Part shown: one piece after another, positions 22,820-30,529 of the stretch
Layout: every line of letters begins with the position of its first letter
How positions within the stretch are numbered: the stretch's first letter is position 1
Source: JAKBEU01 sp036172095
GTDB taxonomy: Bacteria; Patescibacteriota; Microgenomatia; UBA1406; GWC2-37-13
NCBI GenBank assembly: GCA_036172095.1
Contig: JAVHSH010000027.1
Span: forward strand, 1-35,422
Direction: 5' to 3'
Length of the DNA: 35,422 bases
The notes under the pieces: model-generated
The model's input: only the letters and a program-made list of their open reading frames with translations
The model's database searches: none
Told to the model about the DNA's origin: nothing
Made by a program: the position numbers and the translations under genes

Positions 22820-23482
22820 ATGATTGATTCCGCTATGGCTTCGCCTCCAGGCGCAGAAGAATTCAAAGCCACACGATGGCTCCATCCGATTGCCCTCAAG
22901 GAGGGAAATGAAGTAAGTCAATCGGCCACAATCGCTGCTGACCCTACTGATAAAATTCTTCCTACAATGGATCGACGTCTCACTACAGAGATTCTTCTGC
23001 CTGAGAATACCCCAGTCGATTCACTCATTGTTGCTGTCTCTTTGAAAGCACAAAAAATAGTTAAAGATGGAAAAGATGTATATGCGACTGTTCCTCTCGT
23101 GCAGACATTTCGAGTTACAGTTCAAGAAAATGGAAAAAAAATGTTAGTTCCGGAGAATCTTTCAGTAGCTCTTGAGGATACTGTTGTGCGAGAATTGCCG
23201 GTAGAAAATACTCCCGAAGCCGCAGATCTTCGCAAACGAACACGAAAGCTCACATTTGAAACAGCGTCAGATGAAGTACTTAATGCACCAAAAAAATCTG
23301 AGGAGGAATCGGTATGTCAAAGGCTAAGTTCACAAAGTCCCAATATTGAGGTGGGGCTCATTACGAAAGCAGACCTTGCCATATTTAATGCTCGCAAACA
23401 TACCCCGCTCAATTGGTCACACCTAAAAGATGCTGCCCCTTTGTCTAAAAACTTTCCTCCATTACCCGCCATCAAATTGTAA
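22820..23482 (+). CDS. hypothetical protein (220 aa)
   Basis: Not recognised. Soluble, with a mixed strand/helix look: TTEILLPENTPVDSLIVAVSLKA and VPLVQTFRVTVQENGKKMLV could be beta-rich, followed by a charged helical part (EAADLRKRTRKLTFETASDE). No signal peptide or membrane helix. TATAAT (22806-22811) lies 8 bases before the ATG, so it has its own promoter. It converges on lepA with 52 bases between, holding ATTTGTCTATTTGTTTATTT-type AT-rich sequence. Confidence 0.6.
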   Translation: MIDSAMASPPGAEEFKATRWLHPIALKEGNEVSQSATIAADPTDKILPTMDRRLTTEILLPENTPVDSLIVAVSLKAQKIVKDGKDVYATVPLVQTFRVTVQENGKKMLVPENLSVALEDTVVRELPVENTPEAADLRKRTRKLTFETASDEVLNAPKKSEEESVCQRLSSQSPNIEVGLITKADLAIFNARKHTPLNWSHLKDAAPLSKNFPPLPAIKL

Positions 23483-23534
23483 AGTAAATTTCATTTGTCT
23501 ATTTGTTTATTTGTAGTATTTGACTATTTATCAC

Positions 23535-25382
23535 TTACTGTTTATTGAAGAGCTTCATGAAAGCGTCTTTCGGAATTTCTACTTTACCAACAGCTTTCAT
23601 CTGCTTTTTTCCTTCTTTCTGTTTATCAAGAAGCTTATTTTTTCGCCCTACGTCACCAGCGCCAACAACCTTACTGTTGTGGATGAGGACATTTTTTCTG
23701 AAAGGAGAGATGCGTTCTGATGCGATAATTTTTCCCTTGAATTTCGCCTGAATCTTAACATCGTATTGTTGTCGAGGAATTAAGTCTTTCAATCTCTTGG
23801 TAAGAAACTGTGCTTTTTCTTGTGCTCGTGCTGTTACGACGATTTCTGAGAACTCTTCTATTGGATCATTGTTCAATAAAAGTTCCATCTTATTGGCATC
23901 TGCAAACTCATAACGAAGGAGTTCCCAGTCAAGGGAGGCGTACCCGCTTGTGACGCTTTTCAATCGGTCAAAAAAATCTGTAATCAATTCTGCAAGTGGC
24001 ATCTCGTAGGTGAGTGCAATCTGATTGGTGTTGTCCATCGTGATAAACTTTGCACGATGTTCTTCGCAGACTTTCATGACAGCTCCCGTATAGTTTTCTG
24101 GTGTATATATAAATATTTTCACAATAGGCTCATAGAATTTGCCATCCTCAATCTTGAACTCGACTTGGGGAGGAGTCAGGACAAGGCTCAGTTCGTATTC
24201 TCGTTCAAGCCGCTCCCGGACAACATCCGCATGGAGAAGTCCTAAGAAACCAACGCGAAATCCAGCGCCCAGTGCAGTACTATAAATGCCGCTAAAGTCC
24301 AGGGCACTATCGGTAAGATATAATTTCTCCAACGCTTTCTTAAAATTCAGATAATCGTTTGCTTCTGTTGGAAATATACTTGCATAGACCATCGGTTTCA
24401 CTTTCTTATATCCAGGAAGGGGAGGAGTCTCATCCCGAGGAAGTTGCATTGTGTCTCCAATCTCAATTGCATGGATATCCTTCAGGTTTGTCGCGACGTA
24501 TCCAATCTCGCCATTTTGAATCTCATCTGTCGCGGTAAGATCTGGCTTGAATATACCGACCTCGGAAACTATAAAATTATTTTGTGAGTGGCCCATGCGA
24601 ACTGTCATTCCTCGTTTGATTGATCCGTTAAATACGCGAACGAAAGCGATGACGCCTTTATACGTATCGTAATAAGAATCAAATATCAATGCTTGTAATC
24701 TTTTATTCTTATCGGTGCTCATTTTTACCTCACTTCCTTTATCCACTTTGTCGTTTCGATGCTTGTCCTGAGCTGTGCCGAAGGAGATGTCGGAATCCGG
24801 TCGAATGTCCTTTCTTTCTGGATCCTGGATAAGGTCTGGGATGATAGCTGGTGAAGGAATTTTTTCGATTACAGCATCAAGTACTGCTTGGACGCCCTGT
24901 CCCGTTTTTGCTGATATTTCATAAATCTCATCCGCCCGTACTCCAAGAAAATCGATTATTTGTTTTTTTGTTTTTTCAATTTCCGCTCCCGGCATATCGA
25001 TCTTATTAATGACGGGGATAATGACGAGATTTTTATCAAGTGCTTTATATGCATTGGCGATTGTCTGCGCTTGGATTCCTTGTGTGCAATCGACAAGAAG
25101 AATCACGCCGTCAACACACGCCAAAGTCCGATCCACTTCGTAGGAGAAATCCACGTGTCCTGGAGTGTCGATCAGATTGAGCATATATTCTCCATATTGC
25201 ATGCGGACTGGCGCAAGTTTTATGGTAATCCCTCGTTCACGCGAAACTGGATTGCGGTCTAAGAGTTGTTCTTCATGTTTTCCAATCCCCACAACGCCAG
25301 TCATCTCCAATAGACGGTCGGCAAGAGTACTCTTGCCATGATCCACATGAGCGATGATTGCGAAATTTCGAATAGAACGCAT
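23535..25382 (-). CDS. lepA: elongation factor 4 (LepA) with an in-frame repeat-derived insert
   Basis: Ribosome-associated GTPase. G1 AHVDHGKST (11-19), G2 region RERGITIK, G3 DTPGHVDF (72-79), G4 NKIDM (126-130), G5 SAKTG (157-161). EF4 marks follow: FDSYYDTYKGV, GSIKRGM, GFLGLLHADVVRERLEREY, and the LepA-specific C-terminal domain ending GKVEIPKDAF. 615 aa is a little long. Residues about 179-225, between the G domain (EKIPSP) and domain II (RLQALIFDS), are an extra, low-complexity segment (IIPDLIQDP.., SFGTAQDKHRNDK) encoded by two short repeat elements, where other LepA proteins have only a few residues. It starts 3 bases after the pyk stop, so the two form an operon. Confidence 0.96.
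   Translation of the reverse strand: MRSIRNFAIIAHVDHGKSTLADRLLEMTGVVGIGKHEEQLLDRNPVSRERGITIKLAPVRMQYGEYMLNLIDTPGHVDFSYEVDRTLACVDGVILLVDCTQGIQAQTIANAYKALDKNLVIIPVINKIDMPGAEIEKTKKQIIDFLGVRADEIYEISAKTGQGVQAVLDAVIEKIPSPAIIPDLIQDPERKDIRPDSDISFGTAQDKHRNDKVDKGSEVKMSTDKNKRLQALIFDSYYDTYKGVIAFVRVFNGSIKRGMTVRMGHSQNNFIVSEVGIFKPDLTATDEIQNGEIGYVATNLKDIHAIEIGDTMQLPRDETPPLPGYKKVKPMVYASIFPTEANDYLNFKKALEKLYLTDSALDFSGIYSTALGAGFRVGFLGLLHADVVRERLEREYELSLVLTPPQVEFKIEDGKFYEPIVKIFIYTPENYTGAVMKVCEEHRAKFITMDNTNQIALTYEMPLAELITDFFDRLKSVTSGYASLDWELLRYEFADANKMELLLNNDPIEEFSEIVVTARAQEKAQFLTKRLKDLIPRQQYDVKIQAKFKGKIIASERISPFRKNVLIHNSKVVGAGDVGRKNKLLDKQKEGKKQMKAVGKVEIPKDAFMKLFNKQ
24708..24848. repeat. repeat elements inserted in frame in lepA
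   Basis: 24821-24846 (GATCCTGGAT...CTGGGATGATA) is a variant of the 'GTCATCCC..GGATC' hairpin family, read on the minus strand as IIPDLIQDP. 24762-24783 (CTTGTCCTGAGC..GCCGAAGG) matches the 'CCTGAGC..GAAGG' family near 4121, read as FGTAQDK. The reading frame is kept throughout. Confidence 0.7.
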
Positions 25383-25385
25383 GGT

Positions 25386-26816
25386 TTATACTTCTATTAA
25401 TTTAATTGTTGAGGTTTGTCCCTTTTTCATCCATTCATCTCCATGAATGATGATCATTGACTGTCCCGCAACGATTCTCTTTTCTTTTTTCAGATGTTCG
25501 ACAATGCTTTTTATTCCGGCAACAGTCATCAAATCTTTTGTATATGGTTCAAATTGAGAAAGAGGTTCAACCGCATAATCAAGAGTCAACATATCCGCTT
25601 CCTTGGAGCTTGGAACAAGCGCAAAGATAGGAGCGCTTGGTCTGTAGCGGGAAAGCATGCGCACTGTTCGCCCCGTTGCGGTAAAGACGATAAATCCGCC
25701 GAATCCCTTTTTATTTCCGGATACGTTTTTATACATGCTGTATGCCGCATCGCACAAAACACGTTCATTATCATTCCTATTGAATAAAAATGCATCCCTC
25801 AAATCCTCGCTGAACCGAAGCTCATTTGATTTGATTATGTGTTTCATCATCGTTACGGATTCAAGGGGATATTTCCCGGATGCGCTCTCAGCAGAAAGCA
25901 TCACTGCATCGGTGTGATCAAAAGTCGCATTGGCAACGTCTGAAACTTCTGCGCGAGTTGGGAATGGATTGTCCACCATCGTCTGCAACATCTGCGTAGC
26001 AGTGATGACGGGAATCCCTTTTTCAATACATTTTTTGATTATTATTTTCTGCCAATAGGGAACCTCTTCTAAGGGAAGTTCTATTCCCAAATCTCCTCTT
26101 GCGACCATGATGCCGTCGCTTACCTCAATAATCTCATCAAGATTATCGATTGCGGACTTTGCTTCTATCTTGGAAATAATTTTGGCGACCACTTTATATT
26201 TCGCCATTTCTTTTCTCGTGATTTCGACATCCTCTGCAGTACGCGCATAAGAAAGAGCGATATAATCTATCTCCGCTCGCTGTGCCATTTTGAGTCCTTC
26301 AAAATCGCGATCGACCAAGACAGGGAAGGGGAAGTTTGCCCCAGGAATACGAAGTGACTTTCTGTTTTTAAGAAATCCTGCACGATTACATTTTAAGATT
26401 ACTTCTGGTTTTACTTCCATTACAGTGAATGTAAAAGCACCATCATCAGCAAGAAGATGTTGTCCCACTTTCAGGAATTCAAATAGGTCTGGATGGGAAC
26501 AGGAAAAGCCTTTTTTCTTTTCCGTAAATGAGGATTCTCCAAGGACAACGAGTTCTCCTATTTCTACTTGAATGCCGTCAACGGGCATATTGATGCGGAT
26601 TTCAGGGCCTTGCAAGTCAAGAAGTGTCCCAACATGCTTATTTAGTGCTTTTGCGACCTGTTTTACACGATGAATGCGTTCTGCATGCCATTCAATTGTT
26701 GAATGTTTGAAATTAAATCGAAAAACGTTCACTCCCGCCTCAATTAATCCCTTTATCTGATCCTCTGAATCGGAAGCGGGTCCGATTGTTGCGACGATTT
26801 TTGTTAGCTTTCCCAT
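25386..26816 (-). CDS. pyk: pyruvate kinase
   Basis: Converts PEP and ADP to pyruvate and ATP, the last step of glycolysis. LTKIVATIGPAS and GVNVFRFNFKHS form the N-terminal barrel start; LLDLQGPEIR, the B domain, then IISKIEAKSAIDNLDEII, MVARGDLGIELP, PVITATQMLQTM and PTRAEVSDVANATFD follow, with catalytic Lys in ISKIE and metal ligands nearby. The C-terminal domain includes VFTATGRTVRMLSRYRPSAP. 476 aa, normal. I start at Met 26816 (MGKLTKIV), because TATAAT (26830-26825, minus) is 8 bases upstream; the ATG at 26822 would be only 2 bases from that box. HSTIEW replaces the usual HGTHE-like segment. Operon with lepA. Confidence 0.96.
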   Translation of the reverse strand: MGKLTKIVATIGPASDSEDQIKGLIEAGVNVFRFNFKHSTIEWHAERIHRVKQVAKALNKHVGTLLDLQGPEIRINMPVDGIQVEIGELVVLGESSFTEKKKGFSCSHPDLFEFLKVGQHLLADDGAFTFTVMEVKPEVILKCNRAGFLKNRKSLRIPGANFPFPVLVDRDFEGLKMAQRAEIDYIALSYARTAEDVEITRKEMAKYKVVAKIISKIEAKSAIDNLDEIIEVSDGIMVARGDLGIELPLEEVPYWQKIIIKKCIEKGIPVITATQMLQTMVDNPFPTRAEVSDVANATFDHTDAVMLSAESASGKYPLESVTMMKHIIKSNELRFSEDLRDAFLFNRNDNERVLCDAAYSMYKNVSGNKKGFGGFIVFTATGRTVRMLSRYRPSAPIFALVPSSKEADMLTLDYAVEPLSQFEPYTKDLMTVAGIKSIVEHLKKEKRIVAGQSMIIIHGDEWMKKGQTSTIKLIEV

Positions 26817-26897
26817 AGGCATATATTATACAGGAAATTCACTTGATAAATTTTAAGTTTAGTAATTTAAATTTGTATGTTATAGTATTCACTAATC

Positions 26898-28271
26898 ATG
26901 AGCAAAAGCAAGAAACCATCCCAGCTTATAGAAAAAGAAAAAATTCTTTATGTTGAGGTTGAACAGCTTCGACACCGACTGTATCTCCATGACACATCAA
27001 TTATTTTTGAATTTTTTTCAGCATTCTATTTCGCTTTTCAGGATATTAAAGGACTCTTCGTCAAAAAGAAAACACAAAGTGAGGCCCAATTTTTGATATC
27101 ACTCAAACGAAAAAAAGCTGCGCTTCAGATTCTTGAAAAAACTCCGTATGCATGGATTATTTTTGCACTCAGAGGTATGAAATTGCGCCATGCCCCTCGT
27201 AGCCCAAAGGGCGTAGTGGGGTCATCCCGTGCTGCGACACGGGATCCAGGTAGGTCCTATCTCATCTTTGGAACAACATATGCAACAGACTTTCAATCAC
27301 GTTCCGTCCAAATTGCACGAAAACTTGCTGAAAAAAATAAAGTTGTCTATATTGAGGGCGTGTTTGATGAAGGAATAAGTCCAGGTTCCCGCATCATTGA
27401 AGAATCGGAGATGTTTACAGCAATTCGATTAACCGCCAGACATATGTTTCATCTGAATTATCAGAAACCTTCCACTGAGGAACTCTCATTTATAAAAAAA
27501 TCTCTCAAACTAACTGATGCAATAAAATATATCCACCATCCATTCTGGAAATATGTTCTCTCATTAAAAAAGAATTCATTCCTTTTTGATCTAGCAGACA
27601 ATTTTGAAAAGGGCAGTCATGCATCAAAACATATTATTCAAGCAGAACAAGATCTAATAAAAAATGCCTTGAAAATTACGGTGCCAAAACTCCCAAAGAA
27701 AAAAAATTCTCGATTTATGCTTTTAAAAAATGGTGCTGATTGGAATCATTTTAAAGATGCGTCGCAGACGATTCAGACCTGCGATGTAGGGCTCTGTTGG
27801 ATAAAAAAACCAGTGATTGGATTTATCGGCGCCCTTGATGAGCGGACAGATGAGAATCTTATCGGGTCGATCGCAAATGCGTTTCCCACTGCCTCAGTAG
27901 TACTTGTTGGAAATACAGACTACCGCCCATTAATTAAAGTAGCAGAGCAACACCCAAATATTTTTCCTGTGGGAAAACAGCCATACAGCAAGCTTCCTCT
28001 CTTGCTCCAGTCATTCGATATCCTCATCGCTCCCTATGATCTCCCAGAGCTACCGCTTTACCTTGCATCAGGCAAGCCAATCATCTGTTCAGCCACACAC
28101 ACCTCCGGGGTTGGTTTAGGCACATATATCTACTCAGCAAAGACACATACCGATTGGGTTTTGGCAATTCAAGAAGCGCTGAAAGAAAAAAAACGAAGCA
28201 AGAAGAAATATGCCCGCATTAATGCTGCAAAAAAACTCTCCTGGAAAATCCCTCATACCATCACAAACTAA
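26898..28271 (+). CDS. family 1-type glycosyltransferase (TuaH-like), 457 aa, with in-frame repeats
   Basis: A GT-B fold transferase. The C-terminal half shows the usual order: VIGFIGALDERTDENLI, ASVVLVGNTD, NIFPVGKQPYSKLPLLLQSFDILIAPY, then ELPLYLASGKPII (the family E-x-LASGKP nucleotide-sugar site). The N-terminal half (YLIFGTTYATDFQSRSVQIARKLAEKNKVVYIEG) is the acceptor domain; ahead of it lies a helical, partly amphipathic stretch (1-95). Residues about 98-119 (APRSPKGVVGSS.. / RDPG) are encoded by a composite hairpin repeat (27192-27250), and residues 400-408 (THTSGVGLG) by another (28093-28122). It probably adds a sugar to a surface glycan or lipid. TATAGT (26881-26886) is a possible -10, 11 bases from the ATG. 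Confidence 0.85.
   Translation: MSKSKKPSQLIEKEKILYVEVEQLRHRLYLHDTSIIFEFFSAFYFAFQDIKGLFVKKKTQSEAQFLISLKRKKAALQILEKTPYAWIIFALRGMKLRHAPRSPKGVVGSSRAATRDPGRSYLIFGTTYATDFQSRSVQIARKLAEKNKVVYIEGVFDEGISPGSRIIEESEMFTAIRLTARHMFHLNYQKPSTEELSFIKKSLKLTDAIKYIHHPFWKYVLSLKKNSFLFDLADNFEKGSHASKHIIQAEQDLIKNALKITVPKLPKKKNSRFMLLKNGADWNHFKDASQTIQTCDVGLCWIKKPVIGFIGALDERTDENLIGSIANAFPTASVVLVGNTDYRPLIKVAEQHPNIFPVGKQPYSKLPLLLQSFDILIAPYDLPELPLYLASGKPIICSATHTSGVGLGTYIYSAKTHTDWVLAIQEALKEKKRSKKKYARINAAKKLSWKIPHTITN
27192..27250. repeat. composite hairpin repeat inside the glycosyltransferase gene
   Basis: Family-1 unit 27192-27221: CCCC (27193-27196)/GGGG (27218-27221) outside and GCCC (27202-27205)/GGGC (27209-27212) inside. 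It merges into a family-2 unit with ATCCCGTG (27224-27231)/CACGGGAT (27238-27245). The same order is seen outside genes at 32931-33035. The insert keeps the reading frame and adds about 22 codons. Confidence 0.8.
28093..28122. repeat. CCTCCGG-loop hairpin element, copy 3 (inside a gene)
   Basis: GCC (28093-28095), ACACACACCTCCGGGG (centre), TTGGTTTAGGC. It matches copy 2 (14050-14080, minus strand) at most positions, but its stem pairs only in the centre and at the GCC/GGC ends. In frame it reads THTSGVGLG between the sugar-nucleotide site and the C-terminal helix of the glycosyltransferase. Confidence 0.55.
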
Positions 28272-28287
28272 AACCTGTCTTTTATGT

Positions 28288-28373
28288 GTCATCCCGAACT
28301 GACGACTTGTGTGTCATCCCGAACTTGTTTCGGGATCTCTATTATCGAAATGCTGAAATGAATTCAGTATGAT
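28288..28373. repeat. family-2 hairpin repeats, three units
   Basis: 28288-28300 is a partial unit (GTCATCCCGAACT). 28313-28338 is a full one (ATCCCGA/TCGGGAT stem). 28350-28373 is a variant (TGCTGAA..TTCAGTATGATAG). The last supplies the stop codon of the minus-strand GIY-YIG gene and forms a direct-repeat pair with 28662-28688. Confidence 0.75.
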
Positions 28374-28636
28374 AGATCTTTCAATATTGGATTAACTTTT
28401 TTGATCAAATTCAATTTCCAATCTCTATGCCAATTTTTTAATTGTTTTTCTCGTCCAATTGCTTCATTTATGTTTTTATACTCTTCAAAATACAGTAATT
28501 TTTTAAGTTTATATTTTTCAGTAAATCCTTTTACAATTTCTTTCTTATGTTCAAATATTCTTCTTGATAAATCATTTGTTACGCCAATATAAAGCGTAGT
28601 TATATGTATATTTGTCATTATATAAACGTAATACAT
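28364..28636 (-). CDS. GIY-YIG nuclease-like protein (COG2827/UPF0213 type), second copy, 90 aa
   Basis: YYVYIMTN (GIY part) and LYIGVTNDLSRRIFEHK (YIG part with the active-site Arg and His), then LLYFEEYKNINEAIGREKQLKNWHRDWKLNLI, the family helix with the conserved Glu. I start at ATG 28636, because TATACT (28650-28645, minus) lies 8 bases upstream; a longer frame to 28708 would be translated repeat (MLNLFQHL). The stop codon TGA lies in one repeat copy (28350-28373) and the promoter lies beside another (28662-28688), both in the same orientation, so the gene is bracketed by direct repeats. Only about a third of its residues match the 4221-4517 paralogue by eye. Confidence 0.85.
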   Translation of the reverse strand: MYYVYIMTNIHITTLYIGVTNDLSRRIFEHKKEIVKGFTEKYKLKKLLYFEEYKNINEAIGREKQLKNWHRDWKLNLIKKVNPILKDLSY

Positions 28637-28661
28637 TCGTCTATAGTATAACGAATATGTG

Positions 28662-28688
28662 AGATGCTGAAACAAGTTCAGCATGACA
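28662..28688. repeat. family-2 hairpin repeat upstream of GIY-YIG gene
   Basis: ATGCTGAA (28664-28671) / TTCAGCAT (28677-28684) with a short loop. On the minus strand it begins GTCATGCTGAAC, a direct repeat of the element at 28373-28350 at the other end of the GIY-YIG gene. Confidence 0.75.
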
Positions 28689-28734
28689 ATTTGTTTAGTA
28701 CTTTTCACTCAATGTTTACTGCTATACTGAAATA

Positions 28735-29580
28735 ATGTCCTCTTCTGTCACTGCTATTGTCGTTGCATATAATCACGGGCTCTTTCTGCGTCAGGCGCTT
28801 GAAAGCATTCTTCATCAGACAAAACATGTCGACAAGACAATCATCATCAACAATGGATCGACAGACAACACCGAAGAAATCGCAAAAGAATATGTCTCTC
28901 TGTATTATCCCTATATCCAAAATCACTCGTATCAGGAAAATAAGGGCCAGCTCACAGCATTTAACAGGGGACTAGAACTAAGCGAAACAACCTATACCTG
29001 TTTTCTTGATGGAGACGACGAACTGGATCATCGATATATCGCCCTCGCACTTCACGGATTTGAAAAAGAAAAAAAGGCAGCGGTTGCGTACAGCAACACA
29101 GTTCTCTTTGGACCGCGCGAATATTCTGCCTGGCTTACCTATCCGAAAGAATGGCGAAAAAAAGAGGGGAGCTCATATACGATCCACTCTCCTGCATACT
29201 GCGAACATGTCAAATATCTTCTCAAAAAAATAAATTACATCAACAATGCCGCAGTTTTCAACACGCAGCACGCAAAAGAAGTGGGGGGATTTATCGATCA
29301 TGATAAATATGACCTCAGACACTATTTGTGGTACCGTTTGTTTGATATCGGACACACCGGTGTTCATATTCCTCATGTCCTGTATCGCTATCGTCATCAT
29401 TCCTATCTTCAAGAAAATAATATGTGGCGTGTCCGCAAAATGCAGGCAGATAATCCTATAGATAATAGCATCCTCTACTATCAAGAAGAAATAGAGAGAT
29501 TGAAAGACTCGCCCTTCTATAAAACTGAGCGTGTTTTGACTCGCCTTGCAGACAACTTTAAGTGTGATTGTGAGAAGTAA
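28735..29580 (+). CDS. family 2 glycosyltransferase, 281 aa
   Basis: A GT-A fold transferase for surface polysaccharide or glycolipid synthesis. VTAIVVAYNHGLFLRQALES begins the nucleotide domain; INNGSTDNTEEIA matches the usual DDGSxDxT with the first two Asp replaced by Asn; ENKGQLTAFNRGLELSET and the metal-binding DxD in CFLDGDDELDH follow. Then comes an acceptor region (KEVGGFIDHDKYDLRHYLWYRLFDIG, the usual GGFDE..EDYDLWLR region). Soluble. TATACT (28723-28728) is 6 bases before the ATG, so leaderless. Its stop codon directly abuts that of the convergent prs gene, with no base between. Confidence 0.88.
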   Translation: MSSSVTAIVVAYNHGLFLRQALESILHQTKHVDKTIIINNGSTDNTEEIAKEYVSLYYPYIQNHSYQENKGQLTAFNRGLELSETTYTCFLDGDDELDHRYIALALHGFEKEKKAAVAYSNTVLFGPREYSAWLTYPKEWRKKEGSSYTIHSPAYCEHVKYLLKKINYINNAAVFNTQHAKEVGGFIDHDKYDLRHYLWYRLFDIGHTGVHIPHVLYRYRHHSYLQENNMWRVRKMQADNPIDNSILYYQEEIERLKDSPFYKTERVLTRLADNFKCDCEK

Positions 29581-30463
29581 TTATCGTGAGATGTCGTGAA
29601 TAGAATTTCCGTTGGCAACTGTGAGAAATGCTTGTGCAATTAATGGCGCAATTGGGACAACACTCACCATAGGACTGTTTACAATTTCATCTTTTTGCGG
29701 AAGTGTATCTGTAGTATAAACATGAGAAATTCCAGCGGCTTCTAGTTTTTGTAAACATGTTTTTTCTTCACCAGGAATATTATTGAACTCTCCATGTGTC
29801 ACCACTGCTACAACGCTTAATGCTCCCATACTGTGAAGAAATTTTGCTATTTCGATAAGTGAACCACCGGTTGATAAAACATCATCAGCAACAACTACAT
29901 GATGGCCTTCCACTTCACCAAACATTCCAAAACCTTCAACACCCCCTGCAGTACGTTGTTTATACATATATCCATGTCCTTTTCCAGCTAAATATTCATT
30001 ATATTTTTTTGCACGCTGCGCCCCCCCATAATCTGGAGAAAAATAGACCGTATTTGCAAGTGAAGGTAATTCAATTTTTAATCGCGGAACAAGTACACGN
30101 NNNNNNNNNNNNNNNNNNNNNNNNNNNNNNNNNNNNNNNNNNNNNNNNNNNNNNNNNNNNNNNNNNNNNNNNNNNNNNNNNNNNNNNNNNNNNNNNNNNG
30201 ATATTAACATCCATCTCACCTTTTCCCGTTTTACTAAAATATGTTATTGGTTGTTGTAAGTCTACACCCAATATTCCCGCTACTTCCTCAGCAAGAATTG
30301 GATTTGAAGTTCCAGTAAGAAGTTGAATTTCTGTATGAATTGGATGATTCAAAGCTATCCCTTTTGATCTCATATTATCACCATATGTAGAAGGCCCACC
30401 TCTTTCTGCGCCACCTCGATGCGACGCTTGTCTTCTTCTAACACCCCCTTGTGCTGATGACAT
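29581..30463 (-). CDS. prs: ribose-phosphate pyrophosphokinase, interrupted by an assembly gap
   Basis: Makes PRPP from ribose 5-phosphate and ATP. N-terminal part: LLTGTSNPILAEEVAGILGV and ITYFSKTGKGEMDVNI. After the gap: VYFSPDYGGAQRAKKYNEYL, the PRPP-binding loop VVVADDVLSTGGSLIEIA and VVAVVTHGEF. Compared with Bacillus Prs, about 90 residues are missing between the parts, so the true gap is nearer 270 bases than the 100 N shown, and the frames on the two sides do not match for that reason. I start at ATG 30463; a TTG lies at 30484. The first about 35 residues (MSSAQGGVRRRQASHRGGAE..) are a basic, Gly-rich extension absent from typical Prs, so Met 30373 is a possible later start. TAGGAT 12 bases upstream is a weak ribosome site. 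Confidence 0.88.
30100..30199. other. assembly gap of 100 N inside prs
   Basis: Exactly 100 N, the usual placeholder for an unknown distance. It should hold the ATP-binding middle part of Prs. Confidence 0.98.
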
Positions 30464-30529
30464 ATTAGTTAAAGATCCTACCAAAATTTATCTATAATGT
30501 CAAATTAGATTGAATTGACAATCCAATGA

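Noticed and set aside
28637..28708. Longer GIY-YIG protein starting at 28708
   Set aside because: The added 24 residues are translated repeat and promoter sequence (MLNLFQHLTYSLYY).
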